A stretch of 64,000 nucleotides of DNA from Alphaproteobacteria bacterium (GTDB lineage: Bacteria; Pseudomonadota; Gammaproteobacteria; JAGOUN01), in the NCBI GenBank assembly GCA_021151585.1, contig JAGKWX010000004.1:1-64000 (forward strand). The letters are read 5' to 3'. The position numbers and the translations under genes were made by a program. The stretch's first letter is position 1, and each line of letters starts with the position of its first letter. The notes beneath the pieces are model-generated. The model did not search any database, was not told where the DNA came from, and saw only the letters and a list, made by a program, of their open reading frames with translations. This document shows, piece by piece, positions 47,835 to 57,572 of the stretch.

Positions 47835-49277
47835 CTATACCTCCTCATTATCTTGTAGTTTCTGCATTCGCTCGATAATCGCCGTTGATTTGACGCCATC
47901 GGCAACACCGCCAAGAACAATCACACGCCCACCATAAGACTGAACAATATCAGCGCCAACAACACCTTCTAAACCATAATCACCGCCTTTAGCCAAAACA
48001 TCCGGGCGAATCAATTCCAACAAACGATTTGGGGTATCATCTATCATTTCAACCACCCAATCGACCGCCTGCAAACCCGCCAAAACAGCCATACGGTGCT
48101 CAGCTTTATTCACTGGCCGGCCAGGCCCTTTGAGCCTTGTAATCGAAGCATCATCATTAACAGCAACTATCAAACAATCTCCCTGTTGTCGGGCAAGATT
48201 TAAATATTCAACATGCATAGCATGCAACACATCAAAACAACCATTGGTAAACACGATCTTTTTGCCGCGAACGCGAGCTTCTTGTACGTGATGCAACAAA
48301 CTTTCTTCGTCAAAAATACTCGCACCAATGTCACGATCGGCATGTAGCGCATGTTGTAATTCTTGCAGGCTCAATGTTGCCGTGCCCAACTTGCCAATCA
48401 CCACACCCGCAGCGGCGTTGCCTAACTCTACTGCTCGAGCAAGTGGCAAGTTTATCGCCAAAGAAACAGCAATTGTTGCAATCACAGTATCACCAGCTCC
48501 AGTCACATCAAAAACTTCGCGGCCACTCGCTGGCAAATAATACTCAGGCTGATGACGCTCAATCAGCGTCATGCCTTCTCCGCTACGCGTAATCAGCAAA
48601 GCACCAAGATCACAGTCTTGAACCAATTGCTCACCTTTCTTAATCAATTCATGTTCGTGCTCAATCTCGCCTACAACAGCTTTAAATTCTTTTAAATTAG
48701 GCGTAATGAGCGTCGCTCCGCGGTAAAACTGAAAATCATGATGTTTCGGGTCGACTAAAACAGGAATGTTTTTTTTATGCGCCGCCTGTATAAATAACTG
48801 AACATCAGGGCGCAAAACACCCTTGGCATAATCCGAAAGAATGACAACATTAGCCCAAGATAAATGCTGTTCAAATTTGTTAAACAACTCTGTTGGCGAA
48901 TCGATGTGTAATGGCGATTCAAAGTCCAAACGCAATAATTGCTGATGTTGACTTAAAATACGCTGCTTAACGATAGTTTGAGCACCTGATAATCTAATAA
49001 AATCTGTTGTTACATCGGCAGCATGCAATTCTTGTTCTAAAATTTTGCAGGCGGCATCATCACCCACAATAGATAACAAACGCACACTAGCGCCGAGCGC
49101 CGCCGCATTCAACGCGACATTAGCAGCACCACCAGGCCGCTGTTCAATGGCTTGAACTTTTACGACGGGAACGGGGGCTTCCGGGGAAATTCGATCTGTT
49201 GCACCGATATAATAACTATCAAGCATGACATCGCCAAGAACCAACACTTTCGCTGCATTAAAATCTATTTTAGACAA
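47835..49277 (-). CDS. hldE: Bifunctional heptose-7-P kinase / heptose-1-P adenylyltransferase
   Basis: Makes ADP-heptose for the LPS inner core in two of its steps. 480 aa. N-terminal ribokinase-type domain (about 1-315): VLGDVMLDSYYIGATDRISP, RPGGAANVALNAAALGA, catalytic DVTGAGDTV. C-terminal cytidylyltransferase-like domain (about 340-475): VFTNGCFDVLHAMHVEYL, VAVNDDASITRLKGPGRPVN. The nucleotidyltransferase motif normally reads HAGH; here the Gly is Met (HAMH), which could affect activity. Start at MSKIDFNAAKVLVLGD. Confidence 0.94.
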   Translation of the reverse strand: MSKIDFNAAKVLVLGDVMLDSYYIGATDRISPEAPVPVVKVQAIEQRPGGAANVALNAAALGASVRLLSIVGDDAACKILEQELHAADVTTDFIRLSGAQTIVKQRILSQHQQLLRLDFESPLHIDSPTELFNKFEQHLSWANVVILSDYAKGVLRPDVQLFIQAAHKKNIPVLVDPKHHDFQFYRGATLITPNLKEFKAVVGEIEHEHELIKKGEQLVQDCDLGALLITRSGEGMTLIERHQPEYYLPASGREVFDVTGAGDTVIATIAVSLAINLPLARAVELGNAAAGVVIGKLGTATLSLQELQHALHADRDIGASIFDEESLLHHVQEARVRGKKIVFTNGCFDVLHAMHVEYLNLARQQGDCLIVAVNDDASITRLKGPGRPVNKAEHRMAVLAGLQAVDWVVEMIDDTPNRLLELIRPDVLAKGGDYGLEGVVGADIVQSYGGRVIVLGGVADGVKSTAIIERMQKLQDNEEV

Positions 49278-49321
49278 AACACTATCCTAATCATGAAAAC
49301 ATAAGCTAGATTATACACTAA

Positions 49322-50326
49322 CTATGGTTTTTTAGGACACAGATTCGAATTGCATAACGTTGAAAAAGAAATACTAGCATCTTTCACACTCACCGGATTC
49401 ATAGAGTAATAATTATCTAACGAAGCCAAAGCAACCGTATCAAGGTTATTATAAATCACATCTCTCATGATTTTCCCTATCGGTGACTGCGAATTAAATG
49501 GAAAACTGATGGTTAATTTTTCTATAGGCGAGGCATAAATATAAATTTTAGTTTCGGCCGGTGAATTATAGTCACTACTCGCATTGCGGATGGAATCCTC
49601 GTTGCATTCAAAATTCGTGACATTGGTTATTGACTGCGAGAAATCTGGACCATCATTGGATGAGACACCCAAAGTATAGATGCCAGACGAAAAGATTGAA
49701 ACCGAAGAGCTCGCAGAATAGGTATCTGCAGAATTGACGGAATTTTTACAATCATATGAACGATAGTGATGGTAATCTGAATCGCAAGGACTAGTAGAGC
49801 ATAGCCCGTTGTGGCAGGTTGTGCATAATTTACAGCTAGTTGCGTTCGCAGAAAAACTACATTTACATTCAGGAGCAGGACCTTGCGAGTAGCACTTTCT
49901 ATCGTCGTAGATCAAGCGTGTGTTAGCGGCATTGCATGAATTTTTTCGTAATTGTATCGTAAATCCTGTGCCAACTGGTCGGTCGTTAAGTGTGGCAATA
50001 TAACGCATTGAACGCGTAATCTCATCTTGATGAGCATCATCAACAGCTGCGCCAACAAAAGAAATACTAGTGCCGCCACCTTGATTTGCATCAGGCAAAA
50101 TATCTTGAAAACTTCCTTCGCCTTGCCCTTTGTCAGCATTATAACTTGTATCTAACTTAAACGTATAAGCTGTCATATTATGCACAACAAAATTCAATTG
50201 TTCACAACCAGGATGCGCTAAATTAGGCTGCTTCTCTTTTGGATTACCCTTGCAACTATGACAAGCATAGCCCTGATTTATGGAGCAAATCGCAAGCAAG
50301 ATCAGCAACACACACTTTATTTTCAT
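49322..50326 (-). CDS. Secreted cysteine-rich protein of unknown function
   Basis: The start is taken at MKIKCVLLILLAICSINQG (signal peptide); 334 aa. A CHSCKGN motif follows directly after the signal. The middle region (about 165-200) is a dense cysteine cluster: CKCSFSANATSCKLC, then TTCHNGLCSTSPC, consistent with disulphides or metal binding in the periplasm or outside the cell. The rest is Ser/Asn/Asp-rich and probably beta-rich. Weak ribosome site. No family recognised. Alone between hldE and the acyltransferase gene on the same strand. Confidence 0.6.
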   Translation of the reverse strand: MKIKCVLLILLAICSINQGYACHSCKGNPKEKQPNLAHPGCEQLNFVVHNMTAYTFKLDTSYNADKGQGEGSFQDILPDANQGGGTSISFVGAAVDDAHQDEITRSMRYIATLNDRPVGTGFTIQLRKNSCNAANTRLIYDDRKCYSQGPAPECKCSFSANATSCKLCTTCHNGLCSTSPCDSDYHHYRSYDCKNSVNSADTYSASSSVSIFSSGIYTLGVSSNDGPDFSQSITNVTNFECNEDSIRNASSDYNSPAETKIYIYASPIEKLTISFPFNSQSPIGKIMRDVIYNNLDTVALASLDNYYSMNPVSVKDASISFSTLCNSNLCPKKP

Positions 50327-50401
50327 AATTTTGTCAATCGGCAAAAATGCAAGAAAATTATTATTGCCCAATCTTCAAGTATTTTCAATCCACCTCTTAG
50401 C

Positions 50402-52334
<1,933 letters not shown>

Positions 52335-52673
52335 TTACATAAGCAATAATGCTTTAATTTTTTTACGTATTTCATCTAAAACAAAGATAGGCGCTGTTGT
52401 CTTAAATGATATTTGCCTCGGTTGCCAATCTAGACTCGTCACTTGATCTGCCAAAACAACCCAAGACTGAGCATCCAGATCAAGCAAAACTTCAAAAGGA
52501 TAACCTTTAATTTCTCTTGTTAGTGGACAACATACCATCAAACCGGTTTTTTGATTATACAATACCGGACTTAATACTATCATCAGATCATGGCTAAACT
52601 GTTCTCCGTTGACCTGCGAATCAGAGCGCAAAAAAACAATATCACCACTGTCTGGTGTATAAGTTACAGCCAT
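52335..52673 (-). CDS. mazF: MazF/PemK-family toxin
   Basis: 112-aa endoribonuclease-type toxin. DSGDIVFLRSD at the start, LMIVLSPVLYNQKTGLMVCC, PLTREIKGYPFEV and VVLADQVTSLDWQPRQ match the MazF/ChpB fold. The ATG directly follows the antitoxin stop (TAG then ATG), typical coupling. Confidence 0.88.
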   Translation of the reverse strand: MAVTYTPDSGDIVFLRSDSQVNGEQFSHDLMIVLSPVLYNQKTGLMVCCPLTREIKGYPFEVLLDLDAQSWVVLADQVTSLDWQPRQISFKTTAPIFVLDEIRKKIKALLLM

Positions 52674-52901
52674 CTAAACATGTCCCTGGCCAAGAGAGAT
52701 ATTTCCATGCAGATTTTCTGACGTAATAGCATTAAGCAGATCTTCCAGTCGATAGTCGCGTCGAATAGGTGAAAGAACGAGCGCACCATCTTTTTCCTGT
52801 AATTCTACTTCGCTATTGATATCTAAACGCAGCGACACAAGAAAAGCCATCGGCAATCTAACGGCCGCGCTATTCCCCCATTGTTTTATTTGCGCTTTCA
52901 T
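52674..52901 (-). CDS. mazE: MazE-family antitoxin
   Basis: 75 aa. N-terminal AbrB-type DNA-binding swap: MKAQIKQWGNSAAVRLPMAF, LDINSEVELQEKDGALVLSP. A short acidic C-terminus should wrap the toxin. The promoter region (about 52905-52950) is very A+T-rich and contains GTATATAC, a possible autoregulatory operator. Confidence 0.87.
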   Translation of the reverse strand: MKAQIKQWGNSAAVRLPMAFLVSLRLDINSEVELQEKDGALVLSPIRRDYRLEDLLNAITSENLHGNISLGQGHV

Positions 52902-53106
52902 AAAAATAAATTTTTATATAATTTTTGCGAGTATATACTTTGTATCTACTTTTATCAACCGTTGCGCGTTCTGATTTTTCATACTAAAGTAGCCTGTAAC
53001 TTAAATTACCCAACTAGCATCGTGGCGCACAAGGTTAATTAGCGCGCCGCGCCAACATCATAGATTAACACTCACATGAACAATGAATTGACATAGAGCC
53101 GGTGCA

Positions 53107-53673
53107 ATGATGATCAACTTTAATCAAATGAACCTGGACTGGCTACAACGGCGCATAGGCAAACAACACGATGTTTGTCGCGCCGTTGGCTTAAATAAAT
53201 TTTCGAATTTAACCATCTTAGATGCTACCGCAGGCCTTGCGCGCGATGCGTTTATTTTTGCAAAACTTGGCGCACATGTCACCATGCTTGAGCGTCACCC
53301 AACATTGATCGAGCATATAAAAACAGCGTTAAATGAACTAGAAGATACTGCTTTAAAACAACTGTTATGCTTTACCCCTGCAGATGCTATTGAACATTTG
53401 CAAAGCTTAGAAACTAAATATGATGTTATTTATTTAGACCCCATGTTTGCCGACAAAGATAAACGCGCCAAGGTAAAAAAAGATATGCAATATTTACAAG
53501 AAATTGTTGGCGAAAACCCGGATGCCGACCAATTGTTAGCCGCAGCATTACCACATGCTAACAAACGTATCGTGGTCAAGCGACACAAACTATCCCCCTT
53601 GTTAAACCAGCAACAACCCCACCATCAAATTATCGGCAAATCAACACGGTATGATGTTTATTTGCCTGTATAA
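53107..53673 (+). CDS. rsmJ: 16S rRNA m2G1516 methyltransferase RsmJ, short form
   Basis: 188 aa against about 240-250 in typical RsmJ. The SAM-binding core is present: LDATAGLARDAFIFAKLGAH, MLERHPTLIEHI, YLDPMFADKDKRAKVKKDM, KRIVVKRHKLSPLL. The usual N-terminal 50-60 residues are missing; no upstream in-frame extension restores them. The core is complete, so it may still be active. Its 3' end overlaps the convergent dedA gene by 16 bp. Confidence 0.85.
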   Translation: MMINFNQMNLDWLQRRIGKQHDVCRAVGLNKFSNLTILDATAGLARDAFIFAKLGAHVTMLERHPTLIEHIKTALNELEDTALKQLLCFTPADAIEHLQSLETKYDVIYLDPMFADKDKRAKVKKDMQYLQEIVGENPDADQLLAAALPHANKRIVVKRHKLSPLLNQQQPHHQIIGKSTRYDVYLPV

Positions 53674-54296
53674 CGATGCCATAAAGCAGCCACAACAGGA
53701 ATGCTTGATGGAATAACAATCATCGCCAGCACAAACCAAGAAAAATGTTGCTTAACAAAAGGCACATTACCAAACATATAACTTGCCCATAAAACGCCGG
53801 CAATCCACAAACAAGAACTAAACACAGTAATCGCAATATAAGCACGGGAACTCATGTTCGCCATACCCGCAACAAAAGGGGTAAACGTGCGAATAACTGG
53901 AATAAAACAGCAGACTACTATCGCAAAGACACCGTATTTTTCAAAAAAAGTATGTGCTTTATTGAGATAATCACGGTTTAACCAGCGCGGATTCTGTTTC
54001 TGAACGTAATCACCTAGCCGAGATCCCAACCAGTAATTAACGACAGCTCCCGAAAAACATGCCACAGTTAACAATAAAATAAGAGGAGCAATACGTAATT
54101 CACTATTTGCCGCTAGCGCTCCCGCTGCAAATAATAACGAATCACCAGGTAAAAAAGGTGTCAAAATACAGCCGCGCTCAAAAAAAACGATTAAAAACAG
54201 CACAATATAGGACCACATACCTATTGAATGAACAATTTGTGCCAACAATATATCAATATGCAATAATACGGAAAGAATTTGGTGTAACAAGGCCAT
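53658..54296 (-). CDS. DedA-family membrane protein
   Basis: The start at MALLHQILSVLLHIDILLAQ has GAGGGC upstream. 213 aa with about five hydrophobic segments and the family motifs FFERGCILTPFLPGDSLLF and CCFIPVIRTFTPFVAGMANM. DedA proteins are undecaprenyl-phosphate or phospholipid flippases in several bacteria; the substrate here is not known. Confidence 0.88.
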   Translation of the reverse strand: MALLHQILSVLLHIDILLAQIVHSIGMWSYIVLFLIVFFERGCILTPFLPGDSLLFAAGALAANSELRIAPLILLLTVACFSGAVVNYWLGSRLGDYVQKQNPRWLNRDYLNKAHTFFEKYGVFAIVVCCFIPVIRTFTPFVAGMANMSSRAYIAITVFSSCLWIAGVLWASYMFGNVPFVKQHFSWFVLAMIVIPSSIPVVAALWHRYTGK

Positions 54297-54404
54297 GCCG
54301 AGCCCTCGCTTGATAAGAAAGTAGCACATCCTAGCACAGCATATAGACTTTCCGCAAAACTCCAAGCATAATGCCGAGAATTTCTGTGAATAAGCATTAA
54401 ACAG

Positions 54405-54857
54405 ATGGCAAGCATCTTGGTTTTACATGGTCCGAACTTGAATCTCTTAGGCATAAGAGAGCCCGATATCTATGGCACAAAAAATCTTGCCGATATCAAT
54501 GCCGAACTCTTTACTAAAGCAGCTTTCATGGACCATCGCTTGACAATTCACCAAAGCAACGCAGAACATGTATTAATTGAGCACATTCACTCCGCTATAA
54601 ATCAACATGATTTCATTATTTTTAACCCTGCAGGATTTACGCATACAAGCGTTGCACTGAGAGATGCGCTCATCATGACAAATATTCCGTTTATTGAAGT
54701 CCATATCAGCGACATCAAAAATCGTGAGCCATTTAGGCAACATTCTTACTTCGAAGATATTGCCTATCAAGTCATCAACGGCAAAGGCACCGATGGTTAT
54801 CGCGAAGCACTAGATATTGCAAATCAATTTTTGTTAACAAGAGGAAAGACTATATGA
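54405..54857 (+). CDS. aroQ: 3-dehydroquinate dehydratase, type II
   Basis: Shikimate pathway, third step. 150 aa: [20 protein letters not shown], the catalytic Arg/Tyr loop, [19 protein letters not shown], and [18 protein letters not shown]. The first Asn of the usual NGPNLN is His here. Overlaps accB by 4 bp (ATGA), as in many gammaproteobacteria. Confidence 0.95.
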   Translation: MASILVLHGPNLNLLGIREPDIYGTKNLADINAELFTKAAFMDHRLTIHQSNAEHVLIEHIHSAINQHDFIIFNPAGFTHTSVALRDALIMTNIPFIEVHISDIKNREPFRQHSYFEDIAYQVINGKGTDGYREALDIANQFLLTRGKTI

Positions 54858-55321
54858 TCGACCTACGTAAAATTAAGAAATTAATTGAATTAGTAGAAGA
54901 ATCGCAAATTGCGAGTTTAAAAATCAGTGAAAATGGTGAAACCATAGAGATTAGCAAACCAGTTAGCACATCCGTTGCCGCTGCCGCACCTGCTATCACA
55001 CACCACGTTGCAGTTGCAGCCCCAGCTCCTGTAGCCGCAGCCGAGACACAACCAGCGAACAAGACCGCTGCAAGCGATGATGCACATGTGCATAAAGTCA
55101 CATCACCCATGGTCGGGACAATATACTTATCTCCAACACCGGGCGCAGATCCTTTTGTCAAAGTAGGACAAACAGTCAAACAAGGGCAAACCATTTGTTT
55201 GGTTGAAGCAATGAAAATGTATAACCAAATTGAAGCGGATAAATCCGGCACTATCACAGCATGTCTAGTTGAAAACGCATCGCCAGTAGAATTTGGCCAG
55301 CCGCTGTTTATTATTGAATAG
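54854..55321 (+). CDS. accB: Biotin carboxyl carrier protein of acetyl-CoA carboxylase
   Basis: 155 aa. N-terminal dimer region ([20 protein letters not shown]), an Ala/Pro/Val linker (about 40-75) and the biotinyl domain with the modified lysine in [17 protein letters not shown]. It works with AccC directly downstream and with AccA (4821). Confidence 0.96.
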   Translation: MIDLRKIKKLIELVEESQIASLKISENGETIEISKPVSTSVAAAAPAITHHVAVAAPAPVAAAETQPANKTAASDDAHVHKVTSPMVGTIYLSPTPGADPFVKVGQTVKQGQTICLVEAMKMYNQIEADKSGTITACLVENASPVEFGQPLFIIE

Positions 55322-55574
55322 GATGTAAGTCGTCATAAAATACGTGCTGATAATAGCGATAACAATACCCCCAGCGAGGCAAATCGACAGGATTGCCGAT
55401 GTTGATGGCAGAGTAGTCGAAGACCGAGGCCGTGGATGCATCGAGCCACAGCCCCAACAAGCCAAATGAGGGTCTTTGTACTATCACCTCTCTCGGAAGG
55501 CGAAGGGCAAGGCCTTTAGTCGCTATTGTTCACGCAGTGCAGAAATGTTAAAAGATAAAATAGGAACGTGAGAT
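55322..55574. other. 253-bp spacer between accB and accC
   Basis: Unusually long for this pair and visibly richer in G+C than its surroundings (for example around 55375-55465). I find no gene, tRNA or clear hairpin in it. AGGAACGTGAG near its end is the accC ribosome site. Confidence 0.35.
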
Positions 55575-56918
55575 ATGTTAAAAAAAATCCTTATCGCCAA
55601 TCGCGGCGAAATCGCTTTACGCGTTTTGCGCGCCTGTAAAGAAATGGGTATTAAAACCGTGGCTGTGCATTCAACAGCCGATCGCGATTTAAAACATGTA
55701 CGCCTCGCCGACGAATCAGTTTGCATAGGTTCAGCCGCGCCATCCGACAGCTATTTAAGCGTTCCCAGCATTATTAGCGCAGCAGAAATTACTGAAGCAG
55801 ACGGCATTCATCCAGGCTATGGCTTTTTGGCTGAAAACGCTAATTTCGCAGAGCAAGTAGAAAACAGCGGCTTTGTTTTTATAGGTCCAAAAGCAGATAC
55901 AATTCGCACCATGGGCGATAAGGTTTCTGCAATCACCGCCATGAAAGCCGCAGGCATCCCTTGTGTTCCAGGTTCCGATGGCTCCTTAGGCAATGACGAA
56001 GAAGAAAACATTCGCATGGCCAAGAAAATTGGCTTGCCAGTGATCATCAAAGCCTCAGGCGGTGGCGGCGGTCGAGGTATGCGTGTGGTACGCAATGAAA
56101 GCGAAATCAATAACTTTATCAACATGACAAAAACTGAAGCAGCTGCCGCTTTCGGCAACAACATGGTTTACATGGAAAAGTTTTTAGAAAATCCACGCCA
56201 TATTGAAATCCAAGTACTGGCCGATGGCAAAGGCAAGGCCGTTTATCTTGCGGAACGCGATTGTTCTATGCAACGTCGTCATCAGAAAGTCTTAGAAGAA
56301 GCAACAGCGCCAGGAATCACACCTGAACAGCGCACTTTTATCGGCGAACGTTGCGCAGAGGCATGCCGTATTATGCAATATCGCGGCGTTGGTACATTCG
56401 AATTTCTCTTTGAAAATGGTGAATTTTATTTCATAGAAATGAACACTCGTATTCAAGTTGAACACCCGGTAACTGAAATGATCACGGGCATTGATTTAAT
56501 TAAAGAACAAATCAAAGTTGCCGCTGGCGAACCATTTACATTACGCCAAGAAGATATTCAAATTCGCGGCCATGCCATTGAATGCCGCATTAACGCAGAA
56601 GATGCGCGAACATTCATCCCATCGCCTGGTTTAGTGGAATTATTTCATGCGCCTGGCGGCCCTGGCGTACGTGTTGACTCACATTTATACTCAGGTTATC
56701 GTGTGCCACCCTATTATGATTCGCTTGTTGCCAAAATTATTACTTTTGGTGAAGATCGCCATACGGCAATCATGCGCATGCGCAATGCCTTAACGGAATT
56801 GCATATTGAAGGCATTAAAACCAATATTGAATTACAACAACGCATTTTGAACGATGCCAATTTCGTTAAAGGTGGAACAAATATCCATTACCTGGAAAAA
56901 ATGTTGAAAGACGAATAA
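55575..56918 (+). CDS. accC: Biotin carboxylase subunit of acetyl-CoA carboxylase
   Basis: 447 aa. ATP-grasp enzyme: [37 protein letters not shown], glycine-rich loop [32 protein letters not shown], and [18 protein letters not shown] near the active site. Complete to the C-terminal domain. prmA, dusB and other common neighbours are absent. Confidence 0.97.
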   Translation: MLKKILIANRGEIALRVLRACKEMGIKTVAVHSTADRDLKHVRLADESVCIGSAAPSDSYLSVPSIISAAEITEADGIHPGYGFLAENANFAEQVENSGFVFIGPKADTIRTMGDKVSAITAMKAAGIPCVPGSDGSLGNDEEENIRMAKKIGLPVIIKASGGGGGRGMRVVRNESEINNFINMTKTEAAAAFGNNMVYMEKFLENPRHIEIQVLADGKGKAVYLAERDCSMQRRHQKVLEEATAPGITPEQRTFIGERCAEACRIMQYRGVGTFEFLFENGEFYFIEMNTRIQVEHPVTEMITGIDLIKEQIKVAAGEPFTLRQEDIQIRGHAIECRINAEDARTFIPSPGLVELFHAPGGPGVRVDSHLYSGYRVPPYYDSLVAKIITFGEDRHTAIMRMRNALTELHIEGIKTNIELQQRILNDANFVKGGTNIHYLEKMLKDE

Positions 56919-56928
56919 TTACCACCTA

Positions 56929-56953
56929 GGGGCAACGACTTGTTGGTTGCCCC
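56929..56953 (+). terminator. Hairpin after accC
   Basis: GGGGCAAC and GTTGCCCC, 8-bp perfect stem with a 9-nt loop, 10 bp after the accC stop. The T tract is weak. Confidence 0.6.
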
Positions 56954-57168
56954 GTCAAAATCTCAACCCTAACTCATCGCGATAATCGAGCGCTAATCGG
57001 GTAAATTTTGCCCTCACAATTTGCAAAATGCCTCAATTAAATCCAAATTTATAGCTTTTCGCTCTATACATGCTCAAATTGGTGTGCTAAAATTTCACAC
57101 ACAAAAAGGGAAGCTGACTTGAATTAGGAAGATAAAAACTTAACAAAAACATGAGAGAGAGGCTTTAG

Positions 57169-57450
57169 ATGAGCGCAATTTTCGAACCTTCGGTTTCCGC
57201 ACCCGAAAAAATCAGACCAGAAAACTATTCCTTGTCACAACACATCAAGGACTTATTTCAAAATTATATTACTAGCCTAAACGGTGAGGCGCCACACCAA
57301 TTATATGAATTGTTTTTGGGCGAATTTGAAAAACCTTTTTTTGAGGCTGTTTTAGCCTATACTCGCCATAACCAATCCAAGGCAGCAAGCCTCTTAGGCA
57401 TGAGCCGCGGCACGTTGCGCAAAAAACTGAAAGAATGCGATCTGCTGTAA
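57169..57450 (+). CDS. fis: DNA-binding protein Fis
   Basis: Nucleoid protein, 93 aa. N-terminal beta-arm region variable. C-terminal HTH in full: FFEAVLAYTRHNQSKAASLL, then GMSRGTLRKKLKE. In this group Fis-type regulators control growth-phase genes and effector expression. An extended -10 candidate TGCTAAAAT lies at 57085-57093, with no clear -35. Confidence 0.93.
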   Translation: MSAIFEPSVSAPEKIRPENYSLSQHIKDLFQNYITSLNGEAPHQLYELFLGEFEKPFFEAVLAYTRHNQSKAASLLGMSRGTLRKKLKECDLL

Positions 57451-57463
57451 TCTCTTCTTTACT

Positions 57464-57489
57464 ATCAAGGCGACCTAGGTCGCCTTGAT
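57464..57489 (+). terminator. Perfect hairpin after fis
   Basis: 11-bp perfect stem (57464-57474 with 57479-57489), loop CTAG, starting 14 bp after the fis stop. The downstream sequence is only moderately T-rich. Confidence 0.65.
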
Positions 57490-57572
57490 GGTTTCTGTGC
57501 CTAAAATTGACAATAATAAAATCGTGACTATATTTAGATCTCAAGATAATAAGAACAATATAGGATTTTCGC

